This document shows positions 15,429 through 23,536 of a stretch of 64,000 bases of DNA, one piece after another. The DNA is taken from positions 1-64,000 of the forward strand of contig JAJEGS010000048.1 in assembly GCA_022819745.1 (NCBI GenBank). Reading direction: 5' to 3'. Each line of letters starts with the position of its first letter. Position 1 is the first letter of the stretch. The notes beneath the pieces are model-generated. The model saw nothing but the letters and a program-made list of their open reading frames with translations, ran no database searches and was not told the DNA's origin. Position numbers and translations under genes: made by a program. Source of the DNA: Candidatus Latescibacterota bacterium. GTDB taxonomy: Bacteria; Latescibacterota; UBA2968; UBA8231.

Positions 15429-17708
15429 TCAGGGCTGCTCGGCGAAGCGGTGGAAGCGGTCGATTTCCAGATCCGCGTACACTTGCTGCGTGCCGGTGGG
15501 CCAGCGGATTTCGAGGGTATCGACGCGAGTGCGTGTTCCCAAGCCGAGAGCCGGAGACAAGCTGTTGGACGACCCGAATCCCGGACCGCTGCTGATTTCG
15601 ACAACTCCGAGCAGATCTTGAGCGCGCAGGCGCAATTGTGCGCCGATGGCTTGCGGCCCTAAATCCACGCCGAGGAAGTGATTGTGGTGGCCCTCGTTGC
15701 GGTACAGACTGTTGGGCCACAGGTCGCCTGGGTAGTGGCCCCCGACCGCGGTATAGAGGTCGAGATCGCCGTCGAGGTCGTAGTCGGCAAAACCCACGCC
15801 GTGCCCCTTGCCCGGGTTGCCGACACTGGCCGCGGCCGTGATGTCGGCGAAGCGGTCACCGCGATTGTGAAACAGCGTATTGGGTTCAAAGCGCGCCATT
15901 ATGGGGCCGCCGTTGGTCAGGTAGATGTCGATTAGACCGTCGTAGTCGATGTCGCCATAGCCCGCGCCCATCGAGCCGAAGGAGCGGGCTAGCCCCTGCT
16001 GAGGGGCGATGTCGCGGAAGGCCGTCCCGTCGTTGCGGTACAGATAGGCACGAGTCGGGCGCAAGGCCAGCCCCGTGACCTGCGACTGCACGATGTCTTC
16101 GTAGAAGTTCATGGCCGAAACGAAGAGGTCGAGATCGCCGTCGCCGTCGCTGTCGATGAAAAATCCCACGTAGCTGCCCTCGCCCGGCTTGGCCACGCCA
16201 GCCTCGGCGGTGACGTCGGTGAAGTGCTGCCCGTCGTTGCGGTATAGATGATTAGGGGCGGCTACGTCAATGGCGTAGAGGTCGCTGTCGCCGTCGCCGT
16301 CGTAGTCGCCGCAGGTTACGCCGAGGGTTTTACCGCGATAGGCCACGCCAGCCTGCTCGCTGCGGTCGGCAAAGGTGCCGTCCCCTTGGTTGTGGTACAG
16401 GCGGTTGGGCCGGCCGCTGCCGGTGATGCCCGAGGCCACGTACAGATCCGGCAGGCCGTCGTTGTCGTAGTCGGTCCAGACGGCCATGAAGCTGTCGTCT
16501 GCACCAGCGACGCCGGCACGGGGCGCGACATCGCGGAAGGTTCCATCGCCTTGATTGCGGTAGAGCGAGTTGGGCGCGAGACCCTCCCAGGCTTCGCGGG
16601 TGGTAAAGAGGTCTGGGCGTCCGTCGCCATCGTAGTCTGCGGCAATGGCTGCCCAGCCGCCGCGCGGGTCTGCGAGCTTGGCTGCGGCCGATACGTCGGC
16701 GAAGCGGTCGTTGCCATCGTTGCGATAGAGCGCGTGCGGGGCTTGGATGCCCGCGGCGAAGATGTCCGGGTCGCCGTCGGTGTCGTAGTCGAGCCACGCC
16801 ACGCCGCGTCCCCGATCTCGCTTGCCGACGCCAGCCGTTGCGGCCACATCGGTGAAGCGCACCGGCGATGCCTCGGCCAGCGGTGCCAAGCCGATCTGAT
16901 GGGCCGGTTCAAGGTCGCCCGGGTAGGTGCCGTACGCCTCGATATAGGCCAGCCGCAGATTCCACTGGCGCACGGTGCGCTGCGGCGACGCCGGAGGCAG
17001 CACGTCAATGGCGCGCTTGTACGCGGCGACGGCCTCGGGATATTGGCGCAAGTGGTGGTGGGCCGCGCCCAGCAGGAAGGATAGATACACGTCGTCCGGC
17101 CGCTCGGTGAGCAAGCTGTCGAGACGGACAGCGGAACCAGCAAAATCGCCCAAGCGCAAAAGCGAGGCGGCCTTGCCCGAGCGCGCTCGGTAGTGTTTGG
17201 GATCGACGGCGAGGATGGCTTCGTACTGGGCGAGGGCACCTGCGGCGTCGGGTTGGTCTTGCGTCATTAGAAGGTCGGCGTATGCCATGCAGGCGACCAC
17301 GTTGCCGGGGAAGGCCGTCACTATGGAGTCGAAAAGAGCGCGCGCCTCGGCTTGACGCCCGAGTTTGCTCAGAGTTTGGGCCAACTGCAATCGAGGTTCG
17401 ATGCGCTCAGGCGCGAGCTTTTGCGCGCGGGCGAGCGGCGACAGAGCTTGTTGGTAGCGCTTTTGCCGCAAGTAGATTTGCCCGAGCGCGAGCGCGGCCT
17501 CGTAGTGCAGAGTGTCGCGCTGGACGAGTGCTTTGAGCACGTGAGCGGCGGAGTCCAAACGGCCGGCCGCTAAGTGTTGGCGGGCCTGTTCGTAGCGCTG
17601 GGCACTCTGCGCGGGAAGGGGCGGCTCGGAGGCGCAGCCCAACAAGGTGGCGAGCGCGATACTTAGGCGCGTTGGCGTCTTTGGCAGTGGATACATTTTG
17701 CGCTGCAT
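15429..17708 (-). CDS. TPR + FG-GAP/VCBS + ASPIC/UnbV lipoprotein
   Basis: A 759-residue exported protein. The leader ends at a lipobox (LATLLGCASE). TPR units fill about residues 30-270. About eight FG-GAP/VCBS blades follow, each with calcium-loop signatures such as DYDTDGDPDIF, DYDGDGRPDLF and DSDGDGDLDLF, and an ASPIC/UnbV domain closes it (GAQLRLRAQDLLGVVEIS, then DTLEIRWPTG). Proteins of this kind (CRTAC1-like) are secreted calcium-binding propellers of uncertain role. I chose the ATG at 17708; 17696 is also possible, and no strong ribosome binding site decides. The gene is divergent from the lipoprotein at 17821. Confidence 0.85.
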   Translation of the reverse strand: MQRKMYPLPKTPTRLSIALATLLGCASEPPLPAQSAQRYEQARQHLAAGRLDSAAHVLKALVQRDTLHYEAALALGQIYLRQKRYQQALSPLARAQKLAPERIEPRLQLAQTLSKLGRQAEARALFDSIVTAFPGNVVACMAYADLLMTQDQPDAAGALAQYEAILAVDPKHYRARSGKAASLLRLGDFAGSAVRLDSLLTERPDDVYLSFLLGAAHHHLRQYPEAVAAYKRAIDVLPPASPQRTVRQWNLRLAYIEAYGTYPGDLEPAHQIGLAPLAEASPVRFTDVAATAGVGKRDRGRGVAWLDYDTDGDPDIFAAGIQAPHALYRNDGNDRFADVSAAAKLADPRGGWAAIAADYDGDGRPDLFTTREAWEGLAPNSLYRNQGDGTFRDVAPRAGVAGADDSFMAVWTDYDNDGLPDLYVASGITGSGRPNRLYHNQGDGTFADRSEQAGVAYRGKTLGVTCGDYDGDGDSDLYAIDVAAPNHLYRNDGQHFTDVTAEAGVAKPGEGSYVGFFIDSDGDGDLDLFVSAMNFYEDIVQSQVTGLALRPTRAYLYRNDGTAFRDIAPQQGLARSFGSMGAGYGDIDYDGLIDIYLTNGGPIMARFEPNTLFHNRGDRFADITAAASVGNPGKGHGVGFADYDLDGDLDLYTAVGGHYPGDLWPNSLYRNEGHHNHFLGVDLGPQAIGAQLRLRAQDLLGVVEISSGPGFGSSNSLSPALGLGTRTRVDTLEIRWPTGTQQVYADLEIDRFHRFAEQP

Positions 17709-17757
17709 AGTGTACGAACTGAGGGGAGAATTGGCGAGTGGCGGCGGTGCAAAGCGG

Positions 17758-17786
17758 TTGATTCGCAGCGCATTGTGTCCTATACT
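17758..17786 (+). promoter_or_regulatory. Sigma-70-type promoter for the lipoprotein at 17821
   Basis: TTGATT (17758-17763), a 17-bp spacer and TATACT (17781-17786) fit the -35/-10 consensus. The expected start site is about 28 nt ahead of the ATG at 17821, which has GGAGG 8 nt upstream. Confidence 0.6.
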
Positions 17787-17820
17787 TTTGCCGAACGAAA
17801 ACTCTGCGGAGGTACGCGCG

Positions 17821-18273
17821 ATGAAACAATGGACATGGTTGGCCCTAGCGGGCCTGTTGACCACCCTGAGTTGCGGTTCGGATGAAGCCGTTCAACCGAC
17901 ATCCGATTACGCCGATGCTTGGATCGGCGAATACGAAGGCACCGGGAATTTCGCCCTATCCAATGGCGTCAGCGGGGAAGATCGTCCCGTTACAATAAGT
18001 ATTGTGCGGGTTTCTCCTAAGCAAGTTACCGTGTCTGCCACGTTGGTTTATGGCGAGGGCCGCAACGATTTCATCCAGGCAATCAACATCCTTCAACCCG
18101 ACGATCCCGAGCAGATCACCTTGGAGGTGCGCTACCTCAATGCTAAGACGGTTTATGCCTTCACCCAAGAAGAAGACACGATCACCGGCTCCATTGCGAC
18201 GAGTTCGCTGCGGCTCGGAGGAACTTGGGGTCAAGATCAGATCATGACCGCCATAGAGGTCGTCCGGCAGTAG
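17821..18273 (+). CDS. Small lipoprotein, lipocalin-like beta fold suspected
   Basis: A 150-residue lipoprotein with leader MKQWTWLALAGLLTTLSC and lipid-anchor Cys18. The mature part begins DAWIGEYEGTGNF and alternates short polar and hydrophobic strands (PVTISIVRVSPKQVTVSATLV, ITLEVRYLNAK), as in small beta-barrels that carry a W-x-G-x-Y start. It is transcribed from its own promoter and is divergent from the TPR/FG-GAP gene. No catalytic residues are evident. Function unknown; the lipocalin-like suggestion is only from strand pattern. Confidence 0.7.
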   Translation: MKQWTWLALAGLLTTLSCGSDEAVQPTSDYADAWIGEYEGTGNFALSNGVSGEDRPVTISIVRVSPKQVTVSATLVYGEGRNDFIQAINILQPDDPEQITLEVRYLNAKTVYAFTQEEDTITGSIATSSLRLGGTWGQDQIMTAIEVVRQ

Positions 18274-18410
18274 GACTGTGATTTATGGGATTGGTGGGAT
18301 GGACAGGATTTGAGGCGATCGTCTATACATCCGCGATGGTGCGCTAAACGCGCTCGGCGCGCCTGATCTCATGCCCAAGTGTTTCCCTCGCTAGTAAATG
18401 CAACGCACGG

Positions 18411-19670
18411 ATGGCTCGTAATAAAAAGAACCGCGACCGAGTGCCGCGCCGTAGCTTCTTTTATCTAGGAATAGTCGCGCTGGTGATTGCCCTCGGCGTG
18501 GGCGGCTCGTACTGGTATTTGCAGTACCGAGCAGACGCCGCGCAAAAAGCCGTCGAGCAAGGCGACCGCTTGCGCACCCAAAATCAAATGGACGAAGCGG
18601 CCCGCTACTACCAGCAGGCCATCGAGCTGGATCCAGACCTCGCCCAAGCCCATAGCAATCTAGGCGTGATTCACGCGGCGCTAGAGCGCTTTGCCGAGGC
18701 AATTCCCCACTTTGAACAGGCACTAACGCTGGCCCCCGATCACTTTGAGGCGCGGATTGGTCTCGCCGTTTCACTCGACGGATTGGGCCACTTTTTAGCG
18801 GCCGAGGACAGCTATAAGAAGGCGCTGGCGCTGCGGCCCGACTTCGGGGCGATCTACTACAATCTTGGCTATCTCTACCATCAACAGGGTCTCTACGCAG
18901 AGGCTGCCGCTCAGTACGAGGAAGCCGTGCGCTTGATACCGACCTTCCTCCAAGCTCGGGCCAATTTGGGGAGGATCTATCACTTGCAGCATCGCCCGGG
19001 CGATGCCATTGCCGAGTACCAGCGCACCCTCGCTGATCACCCAGACGAAGGGAAGGTGTACGCGCACTTGGGCGAGAGTTACATGGCCTTGAGCCAATAT
19101 GAAGAAGCAAGGACGGCCTATCGGCGAGCCGTGGACCTCGGCGTCGAGACGGCGGGCGCGTTTTACGACCTCGGCGTCATCAGCGAGCAGGAAGGCAAGC
19201 TCGAAGCAGCGCGAAGTTACTTTCACCAAAGCCTGCTCAAAAATGCGGCTCACGCCAACGCCTATCATCGCTTGGGTGCGGTGACGGCCAAGTTAGGACA
19301 CGAGGAACAGGCGGCCACCTACTACTTGGAGGCTATAAAGCGCGACCCCGGCCACGCGGGTGCCCACTACAGCTTGGCCCAGCTCTACCTCAAGCAGGGT
19401 CGCAGCGACGAGGGCCAGGAGCTAATGCAGGTCTTTGCCAAGCTCAAGGAGTACGAGGGGCGGCTCGCCAGCCTCAAACGGGCTGTGAGCCGGTCGCCAC
19501 GCTCACCGGAGGCCAGCTACAACGTGGGGTTGCTCCACCTAGAGTTCGGTTACGTCAACAAGGCCGCTGCGGTCTTTGAACAGCTCCTCAAACTCCATCC
19601 CGAATTTTCTGCCGCGCAGGAGCGCCTCGCCGAAATCGAGCGGGTGCGGGCCGAGCACAGCGCGGGTTGA
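18411..19670 (+). CDS. Membrane-anchored TPR protein
   Basis: A 419-residue protein with a basic N-terminus, one transmembrane segment (about 17-37, FFYLGIVALVIALGVGGSYW) and about ten TPR units facing the periplasm, including LGVIHAALERFAEAIPHFE, LGYLYHQQGLYAEAAAQYE and LGRIYHLQHRPGDAIAEYQ. Its stop is 3 nt from the stop of the convergent CRTAC1-like gene. It belongs to the same neighbourhood of TPR, FG-GAP and HEAT exported proteins, and all are probably scaffolds of one envelope process. The ribosome binding site is weak. Confidence 0.82.
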   Translation: MARNKKNRDRVPRRSFFYLGIVALVIALGVGGSYWYLQYRADAAQKAVEQGDRLRTQNQMDEAARYYQQAIELDPDLAQAHSNLGVIHAALERFAEAIPHFEQALTLAPDHFEARIGLAVSLDGLGHFLAAEDSYKKALALRPDFGAIYYNLGYLYHQQGLYAEAAAQYEEAVRLIPTFLQARANLGRIYHLQHRPGDAIAEYQRTLADHPDEGKVYAHLGESYMALSQYEEARTAYRRAVDLGVETAGAFYDLGVISEQEGKLEAARSYFHQSLLKNAAHANAYHRLGAVTAKLGHEEQAATYYLEAIKRDPGHAGAHYSLAQLYLKQGRSDEGQELMQVFAKLKEYEGRLASLKRAVSRSPRSPEASYNVGLLHLEFGYVNKAAAVFEQLLKLHPEFSAAQERLAEIERVRAEHSAG

Positions 19671-19673
19671 TCG

Positions 19674-21353
19674 TTAAAAAGGATTCGCGCCTAGTTCGAG
19701 GAGAGCGTGCCCCTGCCCTTGGCGAACGACTAAGAGCTTGTTGGCGGGCACGTTCTCGATCGCGTAGGTGCTGCCGTTGGGATAGGTGATTTCGACGCGG
19801 TCAATGGCTTGCGCCGCGCCCAAGCCGAAGTGGACTCGTAGGTCGCTGTGCGAAAGATAGCTGGCTGCGCCGTTGACTGTGCGCCACTGGCGCTTGCCGG
19901 CGGCTTGCAGACTGACGCGAGTGCCGACTCCAGCGCGATTGTCCTCGCGGCCAAAGACCTGTAACACGAGATAATTGCTCGCATTTCCTCCATCGTTGCG
20001 CAACAAAGTCGGCGCGTCATTTAGCTCGACGACGAAGAGGTCGATATCGCCGTCGTCGTCGTAGTCGCCAAAGCTGGTGCCGCGACTGACTTTGGCCTGC
20101 GTCAGTTCAAGGCCGGCTGACACTGGGGTGAAGCGGCCGTCGCCCTCGTTGTGGAAGAGTTGATTGGGTTGGCGGTAGGTGGTGCCGGTTTCTGCTTGGT
20201 CAACCTGCGGATATACGTGGCCGTTGGCGACGAAAAGGTCGAGGCGGCCGTCGTTGTCGTAGTCGAAAAAGCGCGTTCCCCAACCCAACATCTCTACTGT
20301 GGCCGCGGCGAGTCCAGCCGTGGTCGTGACATCGGAGAAACGCACGCCACCTTCGTTGCGGTAGAGCGTATTGGTCTCGGTGAAAAAGTGGGTTACGTAT
20401 AGGTCTGGGTCGCCGTCTTGATCGTAGTCGCCAAAGTCCACGCCCATGCCAGCTTCGACGTCGCCGTCGCCATTGTACGCCACGCCCGCGATGAGAGCGA
20501 CGTCTTGGAAGGTGCCGTCGCCTTGGTTTTGGAAGAGCACGTTGGGAGTTTCGTCGTTGGCGACAAAGAGGTCGCTATCGCCATCGGAATCGTAATCGAC
20601 CGGCACTACGCCCAAGCCGTAATAGCGGTTAGCGGCTGCCACGCCCGACGCTTGAGTGACGTCGGTAAATGCGCCGTCGCCTTCGTTGCGGTAGAGCACG
20701 TCTGGTGCGCCGACTAATCCCTTGGGACCGCAATAGACTTGGAGGCCGCTGAAAAAGGTGCAGAGTTGTGGCTCAGCCGGTAGGTTTTCGGCGTCGAAGA
20801 CGACGTAGTTGGCCGCGTAGAGGTCGAGGTCGCCGTCGCGGTCGTAGTCGAAAAAGGCCGCGCTGGCGCTGTATTGATCGCCGCCAACGCCCGCTGCTTG
20901 GGTCGCATCGGCAAAGCGGTCATCGCCGCGATTGCGATAGAGTACGTTGGCTCCGTAGTTGGTCACGTAGAGGTCCGGGCGGTTGTCGTTGTCGATGTCG
21001 CCCACGGCTACGCCCCCTCCCCAACCAGCGTCGCCGACTCCAGCTCCTCGGGTGATTTCCGCAAAAGTGCCGTCGCCGCGATTGCGGTAGAGCGCGTTGC
21101 CCGGCCCCGAGCGGTCTCGGTACGTGGCAAAGGTGGCCCCGTTGACTATGTAGAGGTCGAAGTCGCCGTCGGAGTCGTGGTCGAAGAAGGCTGCGCCGCT
21201 GCCGTGGGACTCTAAGATGTAATGCTTCTCTTTTCCGCCAAATACATTGCGGTAGGTGATGCCAGCGGCGGCGGTTTGGTCGCTAAATTTGGGTTGGGCG
21301 CGCAGGGGGAGGGCGCATAGCAGCACAGCGCAAAACAGCGGAAAGACGCGCAA
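19674..21353 (-). CDS. CRTAC1-like FG-GAP/ASPIC exported protein
   Basis: A 559-residue secreted protein with signal peptide ending LCALPLRAQ. It opens with the CRTAC1-family FSDQTAAAGITYRNVFGGKE and carries about seven FG-GAP/VCBS blades with calcium loops (DHDSDGDFDLY, DIDNDNRPDLY, DYDQDGDPDLY, DYDDDGDIDLF). It ends with an ASPIC/UnbV domain (GVGTRVSLQAAGKRQW, YLSHSDLRVHFGLG). The most upstream in-frame start is a TTG at 21353, which gives a sensible leader; no strong ribosome binding site is seen. It follows the HEAT lipoprotein on the same strand and is shorter than the paralogue at 15429, which has TPRs in front. Confidence 0.85.
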   Translation of the reverse strand: MRVFPLFCAVLLCALPLRAQPKFSDQTAAAGITYRNVFGGKEKHYILESHGSGAAFFDHDSDGDFDLYIVNGATFATYRDRSGPGNALYRNRGDGTFAEITRGAGVGDAGWGGGVAVGDIDNDNRPDLYVTNYGANVLYRNRGDDRFADATQAAGVGGDQYSASAAFFDYDRDGDLDLYAANYVVFDAENLPAEPQLCTFFSGLQVYCGPKGLVGAPDVLYRNEGDGAFTDVTQASGVAAANRYYGLGVVPVDYDSDGDSDLFVANDETPNVLFQNQGDGTFQDVALIAGVAYNGDGDVEAGMGVDFGDYDQDGDPDLYVTHFFTETNTLYRNEGGVRFSDVTTTAGLAAATVEMLGWGTRFFDYDNDGRLDLFVANGHVYPQVDQAETGTTYRQPNQLFHNEGDGRFTPVSAGLELTQAKVSRGTSFGDYDDDGDIDLFVVELNDAPTLLRNDGGNASNYLVLQVFGREDNRAGVGTRVSLQAAGKRQWRTVNGAASYLSHSDLRVHFGLGAAQAIDRVEITYPNGSTYAIENVPANKLLVVRQGQGHALLELGANPF

Positions 21354-21387
21354 GGCTTAGATGCTGTGTGAAAGCGCCCGATCGGCT

Positions 21388-21416
21388 ATCCGCAGATAAA
21401 CGCAGATGGACGCAGG
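21388..21416 (+). repeat. Dispersed CCGCAGAT-CGCAGATGGA repeat, copy 1
   Basis: This intergenic copy of a short degenerate repeat, ATCCGCAGAT followed by CGCAGATGGA-like units, recurs at 45148-45169 and 46104-46132 in the same orientation. It lies between the HEAT and CRTAC1-like genes. Confidence 0.7.
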
Positions 21417-21430
21417 GGCGAAGGAAGCTG

Positions 21431-22249
21431 TCACGGGGCGACCGCGTAATTTAGGCCCGTGAGCAAGTGCAATGCTTCTTTGGCGGCCTCGTGGTCGGGG
21501 CCTTCGCGCTCGGCGAACATGCGCTCTAGCGGCCTTACGGCTGTGGTGTCGCCGATGCGGCCGAGGGTGCGGGCGCTCTCCGCGCGGACCCAGATGTTGT
21601 CGTCGGTCAAGGCGAGGCACAGCGCGTCGAGCGCGCGGTGCGTCCGGTGGTGTCCCAATAGCTGTGCAGCGATGTAGCGCACATTGTCGTCGCGGTCGCG
21701 TAGAGCGGCGAGGACCGCCGCTTCGGCCTCCGAGGTCCACAGAAACTGAAGCGCGGCGAGGGCCTGTCGGCGCACCGAGGGGATGGTATCCGCCAAGGCG
21801 CGCACTAAGAAGGGGACGGCCGTGGTATCGCGGAGATTGCCCAAGCTCCAAGCTGCTGCACCGCGCACCTCGGAGACCGGGTCGTCGGCGAGGACGTTGG
21901 CTAAGGTTGTGTGGAGACGGGGATCATCGAGCTGGCCGAGGGCGCGGACGGCCTGTTCGCGGACATAGCGGTTGTCGTCGCGAAGGAGCGATTTGAGGAA
22001 GGGGGTGGCGCACGGGTCGCCGATTTGGCCGAGGATTTGGGCGGTAATGTAGCGCAGGCTATCGCTGCCGGTGGTTGCGCGGTCCAGCAAAGGCTCGACG
22101 GCCGCGCCGCCTAGTTGCACTAAGGCGTGGCTGGCATCGAGGCGGACTTGACGCCGCGAATCGGCGAGTTGGTCGATGTAGTACTCGGCCTGTTGTGCGG
22201 CGCAGCTCAATAGGCTGACGCAGAGGCTTGCTAGGGCGAGCTTGGACAT
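21431..22249 (-). CDS. HEAT-repeat lipoprotein
   Basis: A 272-residue lipoprotein with leader MSKLALASLCVSLLSC and about seven HEAT/PBS-lyase-like repeats, such as VREQAVRALGQLDDPRLHTTL, VRGAAAWSLGNLRDTTAVPFL, VRRQALAALQFLWTSEAEAAV and VRAESARTLGRIGDTTAVRPL. Repeats of this sort make an alpha-solenoid binding surface. It is probably the first gene of a pair with the CRTAC1-like protein. A long hairpin separates it from the DUF4159 gene upstream. Confidence 0.85.
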   Translation of the reverse strand: MSKLALASLCVSLLSCAAQQAEYYIDQLADSRRQVRLDASHALVQLGGAAVEPLLDRATTGSDSLRYITAQILGQIGDPCATPFLKSLLRDDNRYVREQAVRALGQLDDPRLHTTLANVLADDPVSEVRGAAAWSLGNLRDTTAVPFLVRALADTIPSVRRQALAALQFLWTSEAEAAVLAALRDRDDNVRYIAAQLLGHHRTHRALDALCLALTDDNIWVRAESARTLGRIGDTTAVRPLERMFAEREGPDHEAAKEALHLLTGLNYAVAP

Positions 22250-22263
22250 GGGCGGTTTAAGTG

Positions 22264-22302
22264 AAAGCAGGTGTCGAGAATTGGAAACCCGACACCTGCT
22301 TT
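22264..22302 (-). terminator. Strong hairpin after DUF4159 gene, weak T-tract
   Basis: AAAGCAGGTGTCG and CGACACCTGCTTT form a perfect 13-bp inverted repeat around a 13-nt loop, 22 nt after the DUF4159 stop. No long T-run follows in either direction apart from the TTT at the stem base, so this may be a terminator or an RNA-stabilising end. Confidence 0.6.
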
Positions 22303-22324
22303 GAAATTGGCTTTGTAGGAAAGC

Positions 22325-23536
22325 CTAGTTGACCATCTGCATGAGGCGTTGAGTGATCGATCCTTCCTGCGTCAGGGCGTAGATAATGACGTTGACCGCC
22401 ATTTGTAGCTGGCGCGTAGAGTCCCCACCGCGCACATCGTTTTCCCAGCCCCAGCCGCCGTCGCCGGGCGTGATGCTCGCTAGCCTACCTTTGATGTAAT
22501 GGCCGAGCAGATAGTTCCAGGGCCTGACTCCTGACTTACCCTGACTCAACGAAGGACTATAGCCAAAAGGCATGCCTCCACTCATGTCGAAGAAGGCAGT
22601 ATAGACGGGATGATCCTCGGGCAGGCGCTCAGACCAGAAGTCTTTGCCGCGGATTAGGCCGCCGTATTTTTCCAGTGCCTCGCCGTAGATCCCGCTAAAC
22701 GTAAAACCACCCGACATTAAGTACTGAGCCAAGTTGGCCATTTCGGCCTCGGTGGGCGCACCTTGCGGCAGGATGATGGGTACTTCCATTAGGCGCGGGT
22801 CGTCGAACGTGACGAAGCCGAGGAACTCGGCCTTGAGGCCGGTGTACTCGTTGAGCACGTCGCGTAGCCGATCAATGGTTTGGACGCGGAGCGTGACCGT
22901 GCCATAGCCTGTGGTACCGCCAGCCAATGCCCGCGAGGACATGACTTGGGCCAGCTTGACAAAGCCCTTGATGGCCTGCTTGTCCGTGGCGTCTTGGACG
23001 ATAATGGCGCGGTAGCGACCAGTGTCCATGTCGTTGACATCGAGCATTTCCAGCCCCATGTCGATTTTGTGTTCGGAGGTGCGGGTGCTGGTCACAGCCG
23101 CGGCCGTCAGCTTCGGCTCGATAGTCATGGTACCCGTTGGGCTGAAGGCGGATTGTCCAGAAAGGCGAATCCCCGAGCCGCTGACGCCGGCGATGAGGCT
23201 GCGGGTGTTGAACGAGGCCGTGGCCTGTACTTGGTCCATGCGCGCTTGCGCTAGCTGGACTTCGCGGCGCGCGAGCTGGCGCTTGGGCTGGGGGATTTTG
23301 CGCAGTTCCAGCGGCTTGGTCAGCCGCGGCTCGCGCTTGATGAATTTGGTCGTTAGGGGCCGTGGTGCCTTCTTTTCATCTTCCTTAAAGGGGTTGATCG
23401 CAACGACGATTAGGACGAGGGCCACAGCAGAAGCTAGGGCTATAAAGAAACCCCGACGCAGGCGGCGAACCAGACTGTCGAGATCAAAATCCTGAGTGGG
23501 CGAAGTAAAGCGCGTGGAGACCCATTTTTTACTCAT
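22325..23536 (-). CDS. DUF4159 protein with TonB-like N-terminus
   Basis: A 403-residue inner-membrane protein. A short cytoplasmic start is followed by one transmembrane segment (about 30-50, FFIALASAVALVLIVVAI) and a Lys/Pro/Arg-rich periplasmic linker (LTTKFIKREPRLTKPLEL, IPQPKRQLARREVQ), as in TonB. The C-terminal half (about 205-400) matches DUF4159: FVTFDDPRLMEVPIILPQG, the YLMSGGFTF helix, HPVYTAFFDMSGG and GDGGWGWENDVRGGD, ending in a helix. AGGAGGT precedes the ATG, which overlaps the stop of the exported partner by 4 nt. With ExbB and two ExbD genes 16 kb away, it is a candidate energy transducer. That role is inferred. Confidence 0.8.
   Translation of the reverse strand: MSKKWVSTRFTSPTQDFDLDSLVRRLRRGFFIALASAVALVLIVVAINPFKEDEKKAPRPLTTKFIKREPRLTKPLELRKIPQPKRQLARREVQLAQARMDQVQATASFNTRSLIAGVSGSGIRLSGQSAFSPTGTMTIEPKLTAAAVTSTRTSEHKIDMGLEMLDVNDMDTGRYRAIIVQDATDKQAIKGFVKLAQVMSSRALAGGTTGYGTVTLRVQTIDRLRDVLNEYTGLKAEFLGFVTFDDPRLMEVPIILPQGAPTEAEMANLAQYLMSGGFTFSGIYGEALEKYGGLIRGKDFWSERLPEDHPVYTAFFDMSGGMPFGYSPSLSQGKSGVRPWNYLLGHYIKGRLASITPGDGGWGWENDVRGGDSTRQLQMAVNVIIYALTQEGSITQRLMQMVN

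Noticed and set aside
15678..17084. Long plus-strand Val/Ala-rich frames opposite the FG-GAP gene
   Set aside because: They are antisense readings of repeated DxDxDGD codons in the real minus-strand propeller gene, and no start signal is seen.
20418..20717. Val/Ala-rich plus-strand frame opposite the CRTAC1-like gene
   Set aside because: Same cause: antisense of calcium-loop codons.
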